6,985 nt of DNA. It comes from an uncultured beta proteobacterium (GTDB lineage Bacteria; Pseudomonadota; Gammaproteobacteria; Burkholderiales; Burkholderiaceae_C). The position numbers and the translations under genes are program-made. The DNA lies in assembly GCA_903928325.1 (NCBI GenBank), contig CAIYQF010000009.1, positions 1 through 6,985 on the forward strand, read 5' to 3'. Below are positions 1 to 6,336 of this stretch, in pieces. Each line of letters begins with the position of its first letter. The stretch's first letter is position 1. Below the pieces are notes generated by a model. The model was not told the origin of the DNA. It saw only the letters and a list, made by a program, of their open reading frames with translations, and ran no database searches.

Positions 1-444
1 ATCCGGGCCGAGCGTGCGCGCCTGCCGATATTGATTTTTAGCATGCACCACGAAGAGCAGTACGCCGTGCGCGCCATCCGCGCCGGGGCCTCGGGCTACC
101 TGTCCAAAGAGGGCGATATGGATTTGCTGGTGCCCGCCCTGCGCAAGGTGGCGGCCGGGGGGCGCTACATCAGCCCCCAAGTGGCCGAACTGCTGGCCAA
201 CGACGTGGCCCCCAGCGGCCATGAACTGCCCCACCTGGCGCTGACCGACCGCGAGTTTGAGGTGTTTAGCCGCATCGTGCGCGGCGTGAGCATGACCGCC
301 ATGGCCCAGGAACTCTCCCTGAGCATCAAAACCGTCAGCACCCACAAATCCCATATTCTGGGAAAAATGAACATGGGCAGCCAGGTCGAGCTGGTTCGCT
401 ACGCGATGGAACACCATTTGCTCGACGACGCCACGCGCGACTAG
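1..444 (+). CDS. NarL/LuxR-family response regulator, C-terminal part (5' end outside window)
   Basis: The frame is open from base 1 and ends at TAG 442-444, giving 147 residues of a protein whose start lies upstream. The first part is the end of a receiver domain: the beta-4 stretch LPILIFSMH carries the switch Ser, and GASGYLSKE carries the conserved Lys of beta-5. The phosphoacceptor Asp lies outside the window. From about residue 81 comes a GerE/LuxR-type helix-turn-helix (LTDREFEVF, then LSLSIKTVSTHKSHILGKM), which fits the family closely, including the KTV-x-x-H recognition helix. Such proteins bind DNA as dimers at inverted repeats after phosphorylation by a histidine kinase, which would be expected upstream. 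The gene points towards the electron transfer cluster, and a perfect palindrome lies 14 bases after its stop. That it controls the downstream genes is an inference. The family call is firm, but the signal sensed is unknown. Confidence 0.93.
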   Translation: MRAERARLPILIFSMHHEEQYAVRAIRAGASGYLSKEGDMDLLVPALRKVAAGGRYISPQVAELLANDVAPSGHELPHLALTDREFEVFSRIVRGVSMTAMAQELSLSIKTVSTHKSHILGKMNMGSQVELVRYAMEHHLLDDATRD

Positions 445-458
445 CTGTTTTCTGATCT

Positions 459-480
459 GGCCTAGGAATATTCCTAGGCC
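459..480. promoter_or_regulatory. Perfect 22-base palindrome, candidate operator
   Basis: The 22 bases are an exact inverted repeat without a spacer. The core is CCTAGG-AATATT-CCTAGG with GG before it and CC after it. Each CCTAGG is itself a palindrome, so the site is also a direct repeat of CCTAGG at a 12-base period. Its centre is about 127 bases before the mtoD-like start, a normal place for an activator site. As RNA it could form an 8-bp stem with an AAUAUU loop, but the following bases (cactttcatccc) are not a U tract, so a terminator for the regulator gene is less likely. Binding by the adjacent LuxR-type regulator is inferred. Confidence 0.6.
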
Positions 481-540
481 CACTTTCATCCCTGTCCGAT
501 AGCGCCCCACCGCCTTCGTCGGCAAACTGCACCCAAGTCT

Positions 541-562
541 CTGGTTGGCCTGCGCCTACCAG
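541..562 (+). promoter_or_regulatory. Imperfect inverted repeat / stem-loop in the leader before mtoD
   Basis: The arms CTGGTTGGC (541-549) and GCCTACCAG (554-562) pair at eight of nine positions, with one T-T mismatch, around the loop CTGC. The element ends 34 bases before the ATG of the cytochrome gene. It could be an mRNA hairpin in the 5' leader or a second protein-binding dyad. No poly-T follows, so it is not an intrinsic terminator. Its function is unknown, and a chance occurrence in GC-rich DNA is possible. Confidence 0.35.
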
Positions 563-584
563 ATCCCTCTTCGGTACTTTTGAC

Positions 585-590
585 AAGGTG
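585..590 (+). promoter_or_regulatory. Shine-Dalgarno that fixes the mtoD start
   Basis: AAGGTG lies six bases before ATG 597. The in-frame GTG at 588 overlaps this site and would add only three residues, so ATG 597 is the better start. Confidence 0.7.
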
Positions 591-596
591 AACGCA

Positions 597-956
597 ATGA
601 CACAGAAATTTCAATCCCGTTTGGCGGCGTGCTTGGTCGGTGCAGCACTGTTTGGCGCAGCGTGCGCTGTGCATGCCGAGGTGGACGTAGAGGCCGCCAA
701 AGCCCTGGCGCGGCAAAACAACTGCCTGAAATGCCACGCCATCGACAAAGACAAAGACGGTCCCTCGTACAAGAGCGTGGCCGAGAAGTTCAAGGGCAAG
801 GCCGGGGCTGAAGCGCGTTTGATCGAACACATCATGTCGGGCGAAAAAGCCAAGTTCCCGGACGGCCACGAAGAAGAACACAAGATCGTCAAGACCTCTC
901 CGGCCAAAGACATGGCCCAGATCAAAAACCTGGTGCAGTGGATCTTGGCCCAGTAA
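597..956 (+). CDS. mtoD: Exported monoheme class I cytochrome c, MtoD-like periplasmic electron shuttle
   Basis: The 119-residue product starts with a Sec signal peptide with probable cleavage after Ala27 (VHA|EV). The mature protein is about 92 residues, the size of small class I cytochromes of the c551/c552 type. One heme site is present, CLKCH at 43-47, followed by GPSYKSVAEKFKG and a C-terminal helix ending LVQWILAQ, both typical of the family. The usual Met-ligand stretch (VPMPPN or similar) is absent. That region instead reads KFPDGHEEEHKIVKT, so His95 or His91 may be the sixth heme ligand, with Met80 less likely. MtoD of Sideroxydans is reported to be bis-His ligated, which agrees. The gene is first in the cluster, 41 bases before the decaheme gene. 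The inferred role is carrying electrons across the periplasm between the outer-membrane conduit and inner-membrane partners. The cytochrome call is certain; the MtoD assignment rests mainly on context and the missing Met. Confidence 0.88.
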   Translation: MTQKFQSRLAACLVGAALFGAACAVHAEVDVEAAKALARQNNCLKCHAIDKDKDGPSYKSVAEKFKGKAGAEARLIEHIMSGEKAKFPDGHEEEHKIVKTSPAKDMAQIKNLVQWILAQ

Positions 957-987
957 GGCCTGCACGCCGCACACCTGACAACCTGAT

Positions 988-992
988 GGGGA
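988..992 (+). promoter_or_regulatory. Shine-Dalgarno that fixes the mtoA start
   Basis: GGGGA lies five bases before ATG 998. The in-frame ATGs at 986 and 938 have no such site, and starting at 938 would put 16 unlikely residues ahead of a clean signal peptide. Confidence 0.65.
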
Positions 993-997
993 AACAC

Positions 998-2005
998 ATG
1001 AAAAGAATCCGTACCTTCTTAGCCGCCTGGTTGGTGGCTGGTGGCCTGTTGGCCACTTCGGCATGGGCGCAGGAAAACACGCTGCCCGAGCTCGCCAGTG
1101 GGGCGACCAAGTCGGCCCTGGCTCAAGAGGCCCTGAAAAAAGACGCGGTCTGTACCAAGTGCCATGACGAGAGCGAAGCCGCCCCCATCTTGAGCCTGTA
1201 CCAGACCAAGCACGGCGTGCGCGGCGATCCCCGCACACCCACTTGCCAGTCTTGCCATGGCGCCAGCGCCGACCACTTGAAGGGTGACACCAGCGGCAAA
1301 GGCCGCCCGGCACCCGACCACGTGTTTAAGAAGGGTGTGTATGCCGCTTCAGGCGACAAAGACCGTGCCGACCAGTGCCTGAGCTGCCACAAGGGTGGCA
1401 AGCGCAATAACTGGGACGGTGCACAGCACCAAAACAGTGGTGTGGCCTGTAACGACTGCCACGTCGTTCACCGCCCTAAAGACAAGCTGCAAGACAAGAA
1501 GACCCAAATGGAGGTGTGCTACAGCTGCCACAAAGACCAACGCGCTGACGGCAAAAAAATCTCGCACCACCCGGTGGCCGAAGGCAAAGTGGGCTGCTCG
1601 GACTGCCACAACCCGCACGGATCGACCGGCCCCAAGATGTTGAAGAAAAACACCGTGACCGAAACCTGCTACCAGTGCCATGCGGAAAAACGCGGCCCGT
1701 TCCTGTTCGAACACCAACCGGTGAGCGAAGACTGCTCGAACTGCCACACGCCCCACGGCTCGAACATCACGCCTTTGTTGAAATCACGTGCCCCCTTCCT
1801 GTGCCAAGAGTGCCATGACGGTACCCATGCCAGCGGCACGCCGGCCGGCCCCAATGCGGCGGGTCGCCAAGGCGGACTCTCTACCGTAGGCCCCTCGGGT
1901 GTCGCGGCCTACCCCAGCAAAAACCTGGTGGGCAATGCTTGTATGAACTGCCATAGGCAGGTGCACGGAACCAACAGCCCAGCCGGCGGTTACTTCCAAC
2001 GCTAA
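998..2005 (+). CDS. mtoA: Periplasmic decaheme cytochrome c, MtoA/MtrA family
   Basis: The 335-residue product has a Sec signal peptide (MKRIRTFLAAWLVAGG..., cleavage after Ala24, AWA|QE). It contains exactly ten CXXCH heme sites, starting at residues 52, 83, 127, 151, 174, 200, 224, 246, 269 and 315. Extra His residues sit near most of them (for example 72, 108, 144, 158, 191, 207, 239, 253, 277, 323), as expected for bis-His hemes. Length and heme count match MtrA of Shewanella (about 333 residues) and MtoA, not PioA, which has a long N-terminal extension. MtrA-type proteins sit inside an MtrB-type barrel as a heme wire across the outer membrane. The barrel gene follows after 16 bases. A Gly/Pro-rich stretch at about 278-310 separates hemes 9 and 10, which are close together in the other half of the protein. 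ATG 998 is chosen as the start because of the ribosome site and signal peptide. Whether electrons flow inward (iron oxidation) or outward (metal reduction) cannot be read from the protein. Confidence 0.93.
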   Translation: MKRIRTFLAAWLVAGGLLATSAWAQENTLPELASGATKSALAQEALKKDAVCTKCHDESEAAPILSLYQTKHGVRGDPRTPTCQSCHGASADHLKGDTSGKGRPAPDHVFKKGVYAASGDKDRADQCLSCHKGGKRNNWDGAQHQNSGVACNDCHVVHRPKDKLQDKKTQMEVCYSCHKDQRADGKKISHHPVAEGKVGCSDCHNPHGSTGPKMLKKNTVTETCYQCHAEKRGPFLFEHQPVSEDCSNCHTPHGSNITPLLKSRAPFLCQECHDGTHASGTPAGPNAAGRQGGLSTVGPSGVAAYPSKNLVGNACMNCHRQVHGTNSPAGGYFQR

Positions 2006-2021
2006 TTCAAGGGGATTTATT

Positions 2022-4361
2022 ATGAAATCGAATAAAGAACTTTTCACCCTGAGCCGCTTGGCAGCGGCCGTGCAGGCCGCCGTGTTAGCCACCTGTGTGG
2101 CGCCCGCCCTGTCGTCTGCACAGGAGGACAGTGCGGACGCGCTGACTCGCCCCACCAACACGGTGGAGGTGGGCATCGGTTACCCGTCGCAGACATCGGC
2201 GAAATTTGGCGAATACAACGGTCTTAACAAGGCCGAAGGCGGCGTGGTTGGCAATGTCAACATCCGTGGCGGCGACGCCTACGGTGCGGGCACGGGCACC
2301 CAGCGCTGGGAAGTCAAGGCCAGCGACTTGGGGACCACCTCGCGCGCACTGGGCGCCAACATCAGTGACCAGGGCCAATGGAGCCTGGGCCTTCAATACG
2401 ACGAACTGCGCCACAACCTGTCAGACAGCTACCAAACGCCTTACACCGGAGCGGCGGGATCCAACACATTTACGCTGCCCGGCTTTGGTTTGGCCAGTAA
2501 CACTACGACGCTGACGGCGGCCCAATTGGCGGCCTACCACAACCTCAATATTGACAGCACCCGCAAGAACACGACGCTGAGCGCCGGGATGGAGATCAAT
2601 TCCCGCCTGGGCCTGAAGTTTGACTACAACCACCTGGACCAAACGGGCTCGAAATTGATGGCCTTTGGCTCGGCCGGCTTTGCGGCCTCGGGCACTGCGC
2701 CCGCTGGCGAAGTGGTGTCCGTTTTGCCCAACCCCACCCAGTACCAAACCGACACGGTCAACTTGGCATTGAACTGGACGGGTGAAAACGCACATCTCAG
2801 TGGCGCCTACTACGGCTCATTCTTTCGCGACGCCTATGACCGGGTGAACTTCACCACGTACCAGACGGCTGCCAACAGCCAAATCATGAGTACCGCGCCG
2901 GGTAACGACTTTCACCAGCTCAGCCTCAGCGGCGGCTACGGGCTCACACCAACGACCAAGCTCACGGGCTCGATTTCATCGGCCCGCAACACCCAAAACG
3001 ACGCCTTTGTGGTGGACTCGTTCATGTACGTCAACACGGGCACGGCTGCGGGTAACTCCAAGACCTCGCTCGACGGCGTGGTGGTGACCCAGCACGCGGA
3101 CCTGAAAGTCACCGACCAAACCACACGTGACTTGACTTTGTCGGCTGGCTACAAATACGACCTGCGTGACAACCAAACGGCATCGTCGATTTACAACTTC
3201 CAGGCCATTGGCACGGGCAATATTGCCTACTACCCCAATACCCCCTTGAGTTTCAAGAAGAACCAGGGCGAGTTGGCGGGCGACTACCGCATCGACAAGA
3301 CCCAGCGCGTGCGCCTGGCCTACAACCGCGAAGATGTGTCGCGTTGGTGTAACCAGTACGCCACCGGCGGAAGCAACTACCCTGCGGGCACCAACTGTGT
3401 GGTCGCGGTCTCTAGCAACGACGACAAGCTCAGCGCCACCTACCGGGCGGCGGCCACGGAAGAGTTGTCGACCAATGTGGGCTATTCGTATAGCAAGCGC
3501 GTGACCAACTCGGACCCCAAGGCCATAGTTTCCATGATCGGTGTGCGCGGTGGCGATACCGACACCACGGTAGGCACCACCAAGGGCTTGAACGGTGGCG
3601 ACTTCCTGGGCTTCTACCCCTTCTTTGACGCTTCGCGTACCCAGCAAATGACCAAGGCCGGCCTGAACTGGCAAGCCAATGAGCGCTTGAACGTGGGCCT
3701 GAGTGCCCGCTACAGTGACGACCGCTACGATTCGACCTATGGCGTGCAGTCTGGCGCGGGCAGAGGCCTCAACCTGGACGCCACCTACAACTACAGCGAC
3801 AGCAGCTCGGTCACTGCCTATGCCACGCAGCAGTCCAATGAGCGGGACCTGACCGACGAGCAGCGCTCGCTGGCCCAGGGCGCTAGCGCCGCATCTGCCA
3901 CCGCCATTGCCATACCGGCGGGCGCCACCTGGAGCAACCGGCTCAAAACCGAGGACTTGACGGTCGGCCTGAGTAGCAAAAAAGGCGGCCTCATGGGCGG
4001 CAAGCTTGAAGTGGTGGGCGACCTGAGCTACTCCTTGGGTACTTCCAACTACGCCACGGTATTGAACTACACCACCACCACCACGGGTGGGGTGGCGTGT
4101 AGCGACCCCCGTATCCTGTCCTGCGGATCCTTGCCCCAGGTCAAGGCCGAGTTGGTGAGCTTCAAGCTCACCGGCAATTACCAGGTTGACAAGTCCAGCA
4201 AAGTCGCCTTGGGCTACCTGTTCCAAAAACTGGTGAGCGAGGACTACTACTACAACGGCTTGCTCTACGGCTCCAACCCGAATTCGATGCTGGCGACCAA
4301 CCAAACGGCCCCCAACTATTCACTCAATGTGGTAACAGTGACCTACGTTTACAGCTTCTAG
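2022..4361 (+). CDS. mtoB: Outer-membrane beta-barrel of the decaheme conduit, MtoB/MtrB/PioB family
   Basis: The 779-residue product begins with a signal peptide (probable cleavage after Ala33, SSA|QE) preceded by a good ribosome site (AAGGGGA, seven bases before ATG). The mature N-terminus (TVEVGIGYPSQTSAKFGEYNG) and the later GGDAYGAGTG and RWEVKASDLG segments are typical of MtrB/PioB proteins. The rest is made of alternating hydrophobic/polar strands rich in Tyr, Thr, Ser and Asn. It ends VTYVYSF, with the terminal Phe used for outer-membrane assembly. MtrB-type barrels have about 26 strands and sheathe the MtrA-type cytochrome. There is no N-terminal CXXC as described for Shewanella MtrB. 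Outside the signal peptide the only cysteines are two pairs, 443/459 and 693/701, placed where disulfides in loops would be plausible. A run of five Thr is encoded by ACC x4 plus ACG at 4071-4085. The family assignment is strong because of the decaheme gene directly upstream. The exact subfamily (MtoB or MtrB) is less sure. Confidence 0.9.
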   Translation: MKSNKELFTLSRLAAAVQAAVLATCVAPALSSAQEDSADALTRPTNTVEVGIGYPSQTSAKFGEYNGLNKAEGGVVGNVNIRGGDAYGAGTGTQRWEVKASDLGTTSRALGANISDQGQWSLGLQYDELRHNLSDSYQTPYTGAAGSNTFTLPGFGLASNTTTLTAAQLAAYHNLNIDSTRKNTTLSAGMEINSRLGLKFDYNHLDQTGSKLMAFGSAGFAASGTAPAGEVVSVLPNPTQYQTDTVNLALNWTGENAHLSGAYYGSFFRDAYDRVNFTTYQTAANSQIMSTAPGNDFHQLSLSGGYGLTPTTKLTGSISSARNTQNDAFVVDSFMYVNTGTAAGNSKTSLDGVVVTQHADLKVTDQTTRDLTLSAGYKYDLRDNQTASSIYNFQAIGTGNIAYYPNTPLSFKKNQGELAGDYRIDKTQRVRLAYNREDVSRWCNQYATGGSNYPAGTNCVVAVSSNDDKLSATYRAAATEELSTNVGYSYSKRVTNSDPKAIVSMIGVRGGDTDTTVGTTKGLNGGDFLGFYPFFDASRTQQMTKAGLNWQANERLNVGLSARYSDDRYDSTYGVQSGAGRGLNLDATYNYSDSSSVTAYATQQSNERDLTDEQRSLAQGASAASATAIAIPAGATWSNRLKTEDLTVGLSSKKGGLMGGKLEVVGDLSYSLGTSNYATVLNYTTTTTGGVACSDPRILSCGSLPQVKAELVSFKLTGNYQVDKSSKVALGYLFQKLVSEDYYYNGLLYGSNPNSMLATNQTAPNYSLNVVTVTYVYSF

Positions 4362-4396
4362 GGCACTCCCAGGTCCTCTCATCAACCCTCATAAAA

Positions 4397-4424
4397 CGAA
4401 CGGGACCGCCAACGGTCCTGTTCG
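4397..4424 (+). other. Strong stem-loop between mtoB and the tetraheme gene
   Basis: The arms CGAACGGGACCG (4397-4408) and CGGTCCTGTTCG (4413-4424) form a 12-bp stem with one G-U pair and the loop CCAA. It starts 36 bases after the mtoB stop. On the + strand it is followed by CATTGGATTAACAG, not a U tract, so a strong intrinsic terminator is not supported. On the - strand the stem would be followed by TTTTATGAGG, a weak T run. Likely roles are mRNA stabilisation or processing, or partial attenuation that sets the ratio of upstream to downstream products; these are inferences. Confidence 0.6.
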
Positions 4425-4451
4425 CATTGGATTAACAGCAAGGAGTCAAAA

Positions 4452-5045
4452 ATGGAAAATAACCCCGGTGCGATCAAGCGCTTTTGGACATGGGTCAACA
4501 AGCCCAGCGCAAAATATTCCTTGCTGGCCATCTCCAGCCTGTCGTTCGTGGTGGGTATTTTGTTCTGGGGGGGCTTTAACACCGGGATGGAAATGACCAA
4601 TACCCTGGAGTTCTGCACCACCTGCCATGAAATGCGGGACAACGTGTACCAGGAATACAAAGAGACGATTCACTTCTCCAACCGCACCGGCGTGCGGGCG
4701 GTGTGCTCGGACTGCCACGTACCCAAGGAGTGGACGCATAAAATGATCCGCAAGGCCAAGGCCAGTTTCGAAGTGTGGGGTAAGCTTACGGGATACGTAG
4801 ACACCAAGGAAAAATTCGAGGCGCACCGCATGGAGCTGGCAACCCACGAGTGGGACCGCATGAAAGCGAATAATTCGCGCGAATGCCGCAACTGCCATGC
4901 GTTTGAGGCCATGAGCCCCGAGCTGCAAAAGCAAACGCCGTACAAAAAGCACATGAAAGCCAAGGAAGAGGGTAAAACCTGCATCGACTGCCACAAAGGT
5001 ATTGCCCACCACCTGCCCAAAGAGTACGTAGACCCCGACGAATAA
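4452..5045 (+). CDS. cymA: Membrane-anchored tetraheme cytochrome c, NapC/NirT/CymA family
   Basis: The 197-residue product has one N-terminal membrane anchor (about residues 22-42, LLAISSLSFVVGILFWGG) with the C-terminal domain in the periplasm. Four CXXCH sites start at residues 55, 85, 145 and 177. The first is CTTCHEM, matching the CXXCHxM pattern of NapC/NrfH proteins, in which the Met can ligate heme 1. Length and spacing fit CymA and NapC (about 190-200 residues). AAGGAG stands six bases before ATG 4452. These proteins pass electrons between quinol and periplasmic partners. Next to an MtoAB-type conduit, it is most likely the quinone-side terminus, either reducing quinone with electrons from iron(II) or oxidising quinol for outward transfer. 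No napA/napB or nrfA gene is beside it in the window, which speaks against a nitrate or nitrite role. The gap to ccmA is only 11 bases. The family is certain; the CymA naming comes from context. Confidence 0.92.
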   Translation: MENNPGAIKRFWTWVNKPSAKYSLLAISSLSFVVGILFWGGFNTGMEMTNTLEFCTTCHEMRDNVYQEYKETIHFSNRTGVRAVCSDCHVPKEWTHKMIRKAKASFEVWGKLTGYVDTKEKFEAHRMELATHEWDRMKANNSRECRNCHAFEAMSPELQKQTPYKKHMKAKEEGKTCIDCHKGIAHHLPKEYVDPDE

Positions 5046-5056
5046 CCCACCACTGC

Positions 5057-5671
5057 ATGCTTTCTGTTTCTGACCTGTCTTGCGTTCGCGGCGACCAAAC
5101 CCTGTTCTCTGGGGTGAATTTCAACTTGAACGCAGGCCAGTGGCTGCATCTAGAAGGTAGCAACGGATCGGGCAAAACCAGTTTGCTGCGCATCGTTAGC
5201 GGCTTTACGCCACCGGCCCAGGGCCAGGTGCGCTGGCGCGGGCAGCCGCTGGCCCAGGCGGTGGATGCGTTTCATGCCGAACTGCTGTACTTGGGACACG
5301 CGCTGGCGCTCAAGGAAGAGCTTACGGCAATCGAAAACCTGCAAGCCGACGCAGCCATCGCCAGGCGCAGTTTTGAGCGCTCGCACGCAGTTTTGGCTTT
5401 GCAGCGCTTGGGCTTGCGGGGGCGCACCCGCTTGCCGGTGCGGGTGCTCTCGCAGGGTCAAAAGCGCCGCGTGGCGTTGGCACGCTTGTTTTTGCAAAAC
5501 GCGCCCCTGTGGGTGCTCGATGAGCCTTTTGTCGCCCTCGACGTTCATGCCCAGGCTTTGGTGGCAGACGCGATTTCCACCCACGTGCAGGCCGGCGGCA
5601 TGGCGCTGTTTACCAGCCACCAGGCCATGGATCTGCGGGGACTGGGCAGCAGTTACCGTTTGGACGCATGA
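5057..5671 (+). CDS. ccmA: CcmA, ATPase subunit of the heme-handling ABC transporter of cytochrome c maturation
   Basis: The 204-residue product is a short ABC ATPase with Walker A GSNGSGKTS (34-42), signature LSQGQ (131-135), Walker B LWVLDEP (151-157) and the H-loop His188. The segment YLGHALALKEELTAIENL is characteristic of CcmA rather than other ABC ATPases, and the length fits (about 205). CcmA works with CcmB, CcmC and CcmD, and its ATP hydrolysis releases holo-CcmE so that heme can be attached to apocytochromes in the periplasm. No clear Shine-Dalgarno precedes ATG 5057. With only 11 bases after the tetraheme stop, translation is probably coupled. Its stop overlaps the ccmB start (ATGA). 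All catalytic motifs are intact. Confidence 0.95.
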   Translation: MLSVSDLSCVRGDQTLFSGVNFNLNAGQWLHLEGSNGSGKTSLLRIVSGFTPPAQGQVRWRGQPLAQAVDAFHAELLYLGHALALKEELTAIENLQADAAIARRSFERSHAVLALQRLGLRGRTRLPVRVLSQGQKRRVALARLFLQNAPLWVLDEPFVALDVHAQALVADAISTHVQAGGMALFTSHQAMDLRGLGSSYRLDA

Positions 5672-6333
5672 ATTCCTTTTTCGCCGTTGTGCAGCGTGAC
5701 GTGCGCTTGGCCATGCGCCGCAAGAGCGAGGTGCTGACTGCACTGTTCTTTTTTGTGGTTGTGGCGACCTTGTTTCCCTTGGGTATTGGCCCCGAACTGG
5801 GCGTGTTGCGCAAAATCGCGCCCGGCATCTTGTGGGTAGGTGCATTGCTGGCCAGTCTGCTGTCGCTTGGGCGCCTGTTCGCGGCCGATTTTCAGGATGG
5901 CACGCTGGAGCAAATGGCTTTGTCGGCCACGCCGCTGCCGGTGCTGGTGGGGGCAAAAATACTGGCGCATTGGTTGCTGTCGGGCCTGCCCCTGGCCTTG
6001 TTGGCCCCGCTGCTGGCCGTGCAGTTTGACCTGGATGGTGGCGCCATGCAGGCCCTGGTGCTGACGCTGCTGGTGGGCACACCCTTGCTGTCGCTGATTG
6101 GCGCGGTCGGCGCGGCGCTCACGCTGGGCGTGCGTGGCGGCGAGGTGCTGCTCTCGCTGCTGGTTTTGCCTTTGTATATTCCGGCGCTGGTGTTTGGCGC
6201 CGGGGCGGTGGAGGCCCAGGTCAGCGGCATCGGTTACGCTGCCCATGTTTCGATCCTGCTAGCCATGCTGGTACTGGCGGCCTTTTTTGGCCCCTGGATG
6301 TGTGCCGCTGCACTGCGTATTGCGCTTGAATAG
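5668..6333 (+). CDS. ccmB: CcmB, membrane subunit of the cytochrome c maturation ABC transporter
   Basis: The 221-residue protein is highly hydrophobic with about six membrane helices (roughly 22-40, 50-68, 91-118, 127-152, 158-180, 193-215). Family hallmarks are FPLGIGPELGVLRKIAPGI near the first loop and LFAADFQDGTLEQM after helix 2, followed by PLPVLVGAKILAHWLLSGLPL. Length equals typical CcmB (about 220). The start codon overlaps the ccmA stop by four bases (ATGA), a sign of translational coupling and fixed stoichiometry with the ATPase. It ends three bases before the ccmC start. No anomaly is seen. Confidence 0.95.
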   Translation: MNSFFAVVQRDVRLAMRRKSEVLTALFFFVVVATLFPLGIGPELGVLRKIAPGILWVGALLASLLSLGRLFAADFQDGTLEQMALSATPLPVLVGAKILAHWLLSGLPLALLAPLLAVQFDLDGGAMQALVLTLLVGTPLLSLIGAVGAALTLGVRGGEVLLSLLVLPLYIPALVFGAGAVEAQVSGIGYAAHVSILLAMLVLAAFFGPWMCAAALRIALE

Positions 6334-6336
6334 ACC

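Noticed and set aside
459..480. Palindrome as an intrinsic terminator of the response regulator gene
   Set aside because: No U tract follows, and the dyad has no built-in loop as expected for a terminator hairpin. A DNA-binding site fits better, although some effect on transcript ends cannot be excluded.
938..997. Earlier in-frame ATGs (938, 986) as the start of the decaheme gene
   Set aside because: The start at 938 would overlap the upstream gene and bury the signal peptide behind an unrelated leader. Neither ATG has a ribosome site, whereas 998 does.
486..1313. Open frame on the - strand (275 codons) across the intergenic region and both cytochrome genes
   Set aside because: It lies antisense to two well-supported heme proteins, and its composition (many Arg, Trp, Gly) does not look like a real protein.
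2976..4304. Long open frame on the - strand (442 codons) antisense to the barrel gene
   Set aside because: Its translation is a low-complexity mix of Val, Gly, Ala, Arg and His typical of the reverse reading of GC-rich coding DNA. It has no recognisable domain, and the + strand frame is clearly a signal-peptide barrel protein.
4452..5045. Tetraheme protein as NapC of a nitrate reductase or NrfH of a nitrite reductase
   Set aside because: No napA, napB or nrfA lies next to it in the window. It sits between an MtrB-type barrel and ccm genes, so a CymA-type role fits the context better.
5150..6082. Open frame on the - strand (310 codons) opposite ccmA and ccmB
   Set aside because: The Pro/Ala/Gln/Arg-rich translation has no domain, while ccmA and ccmB on the + strand carry full family motifs.
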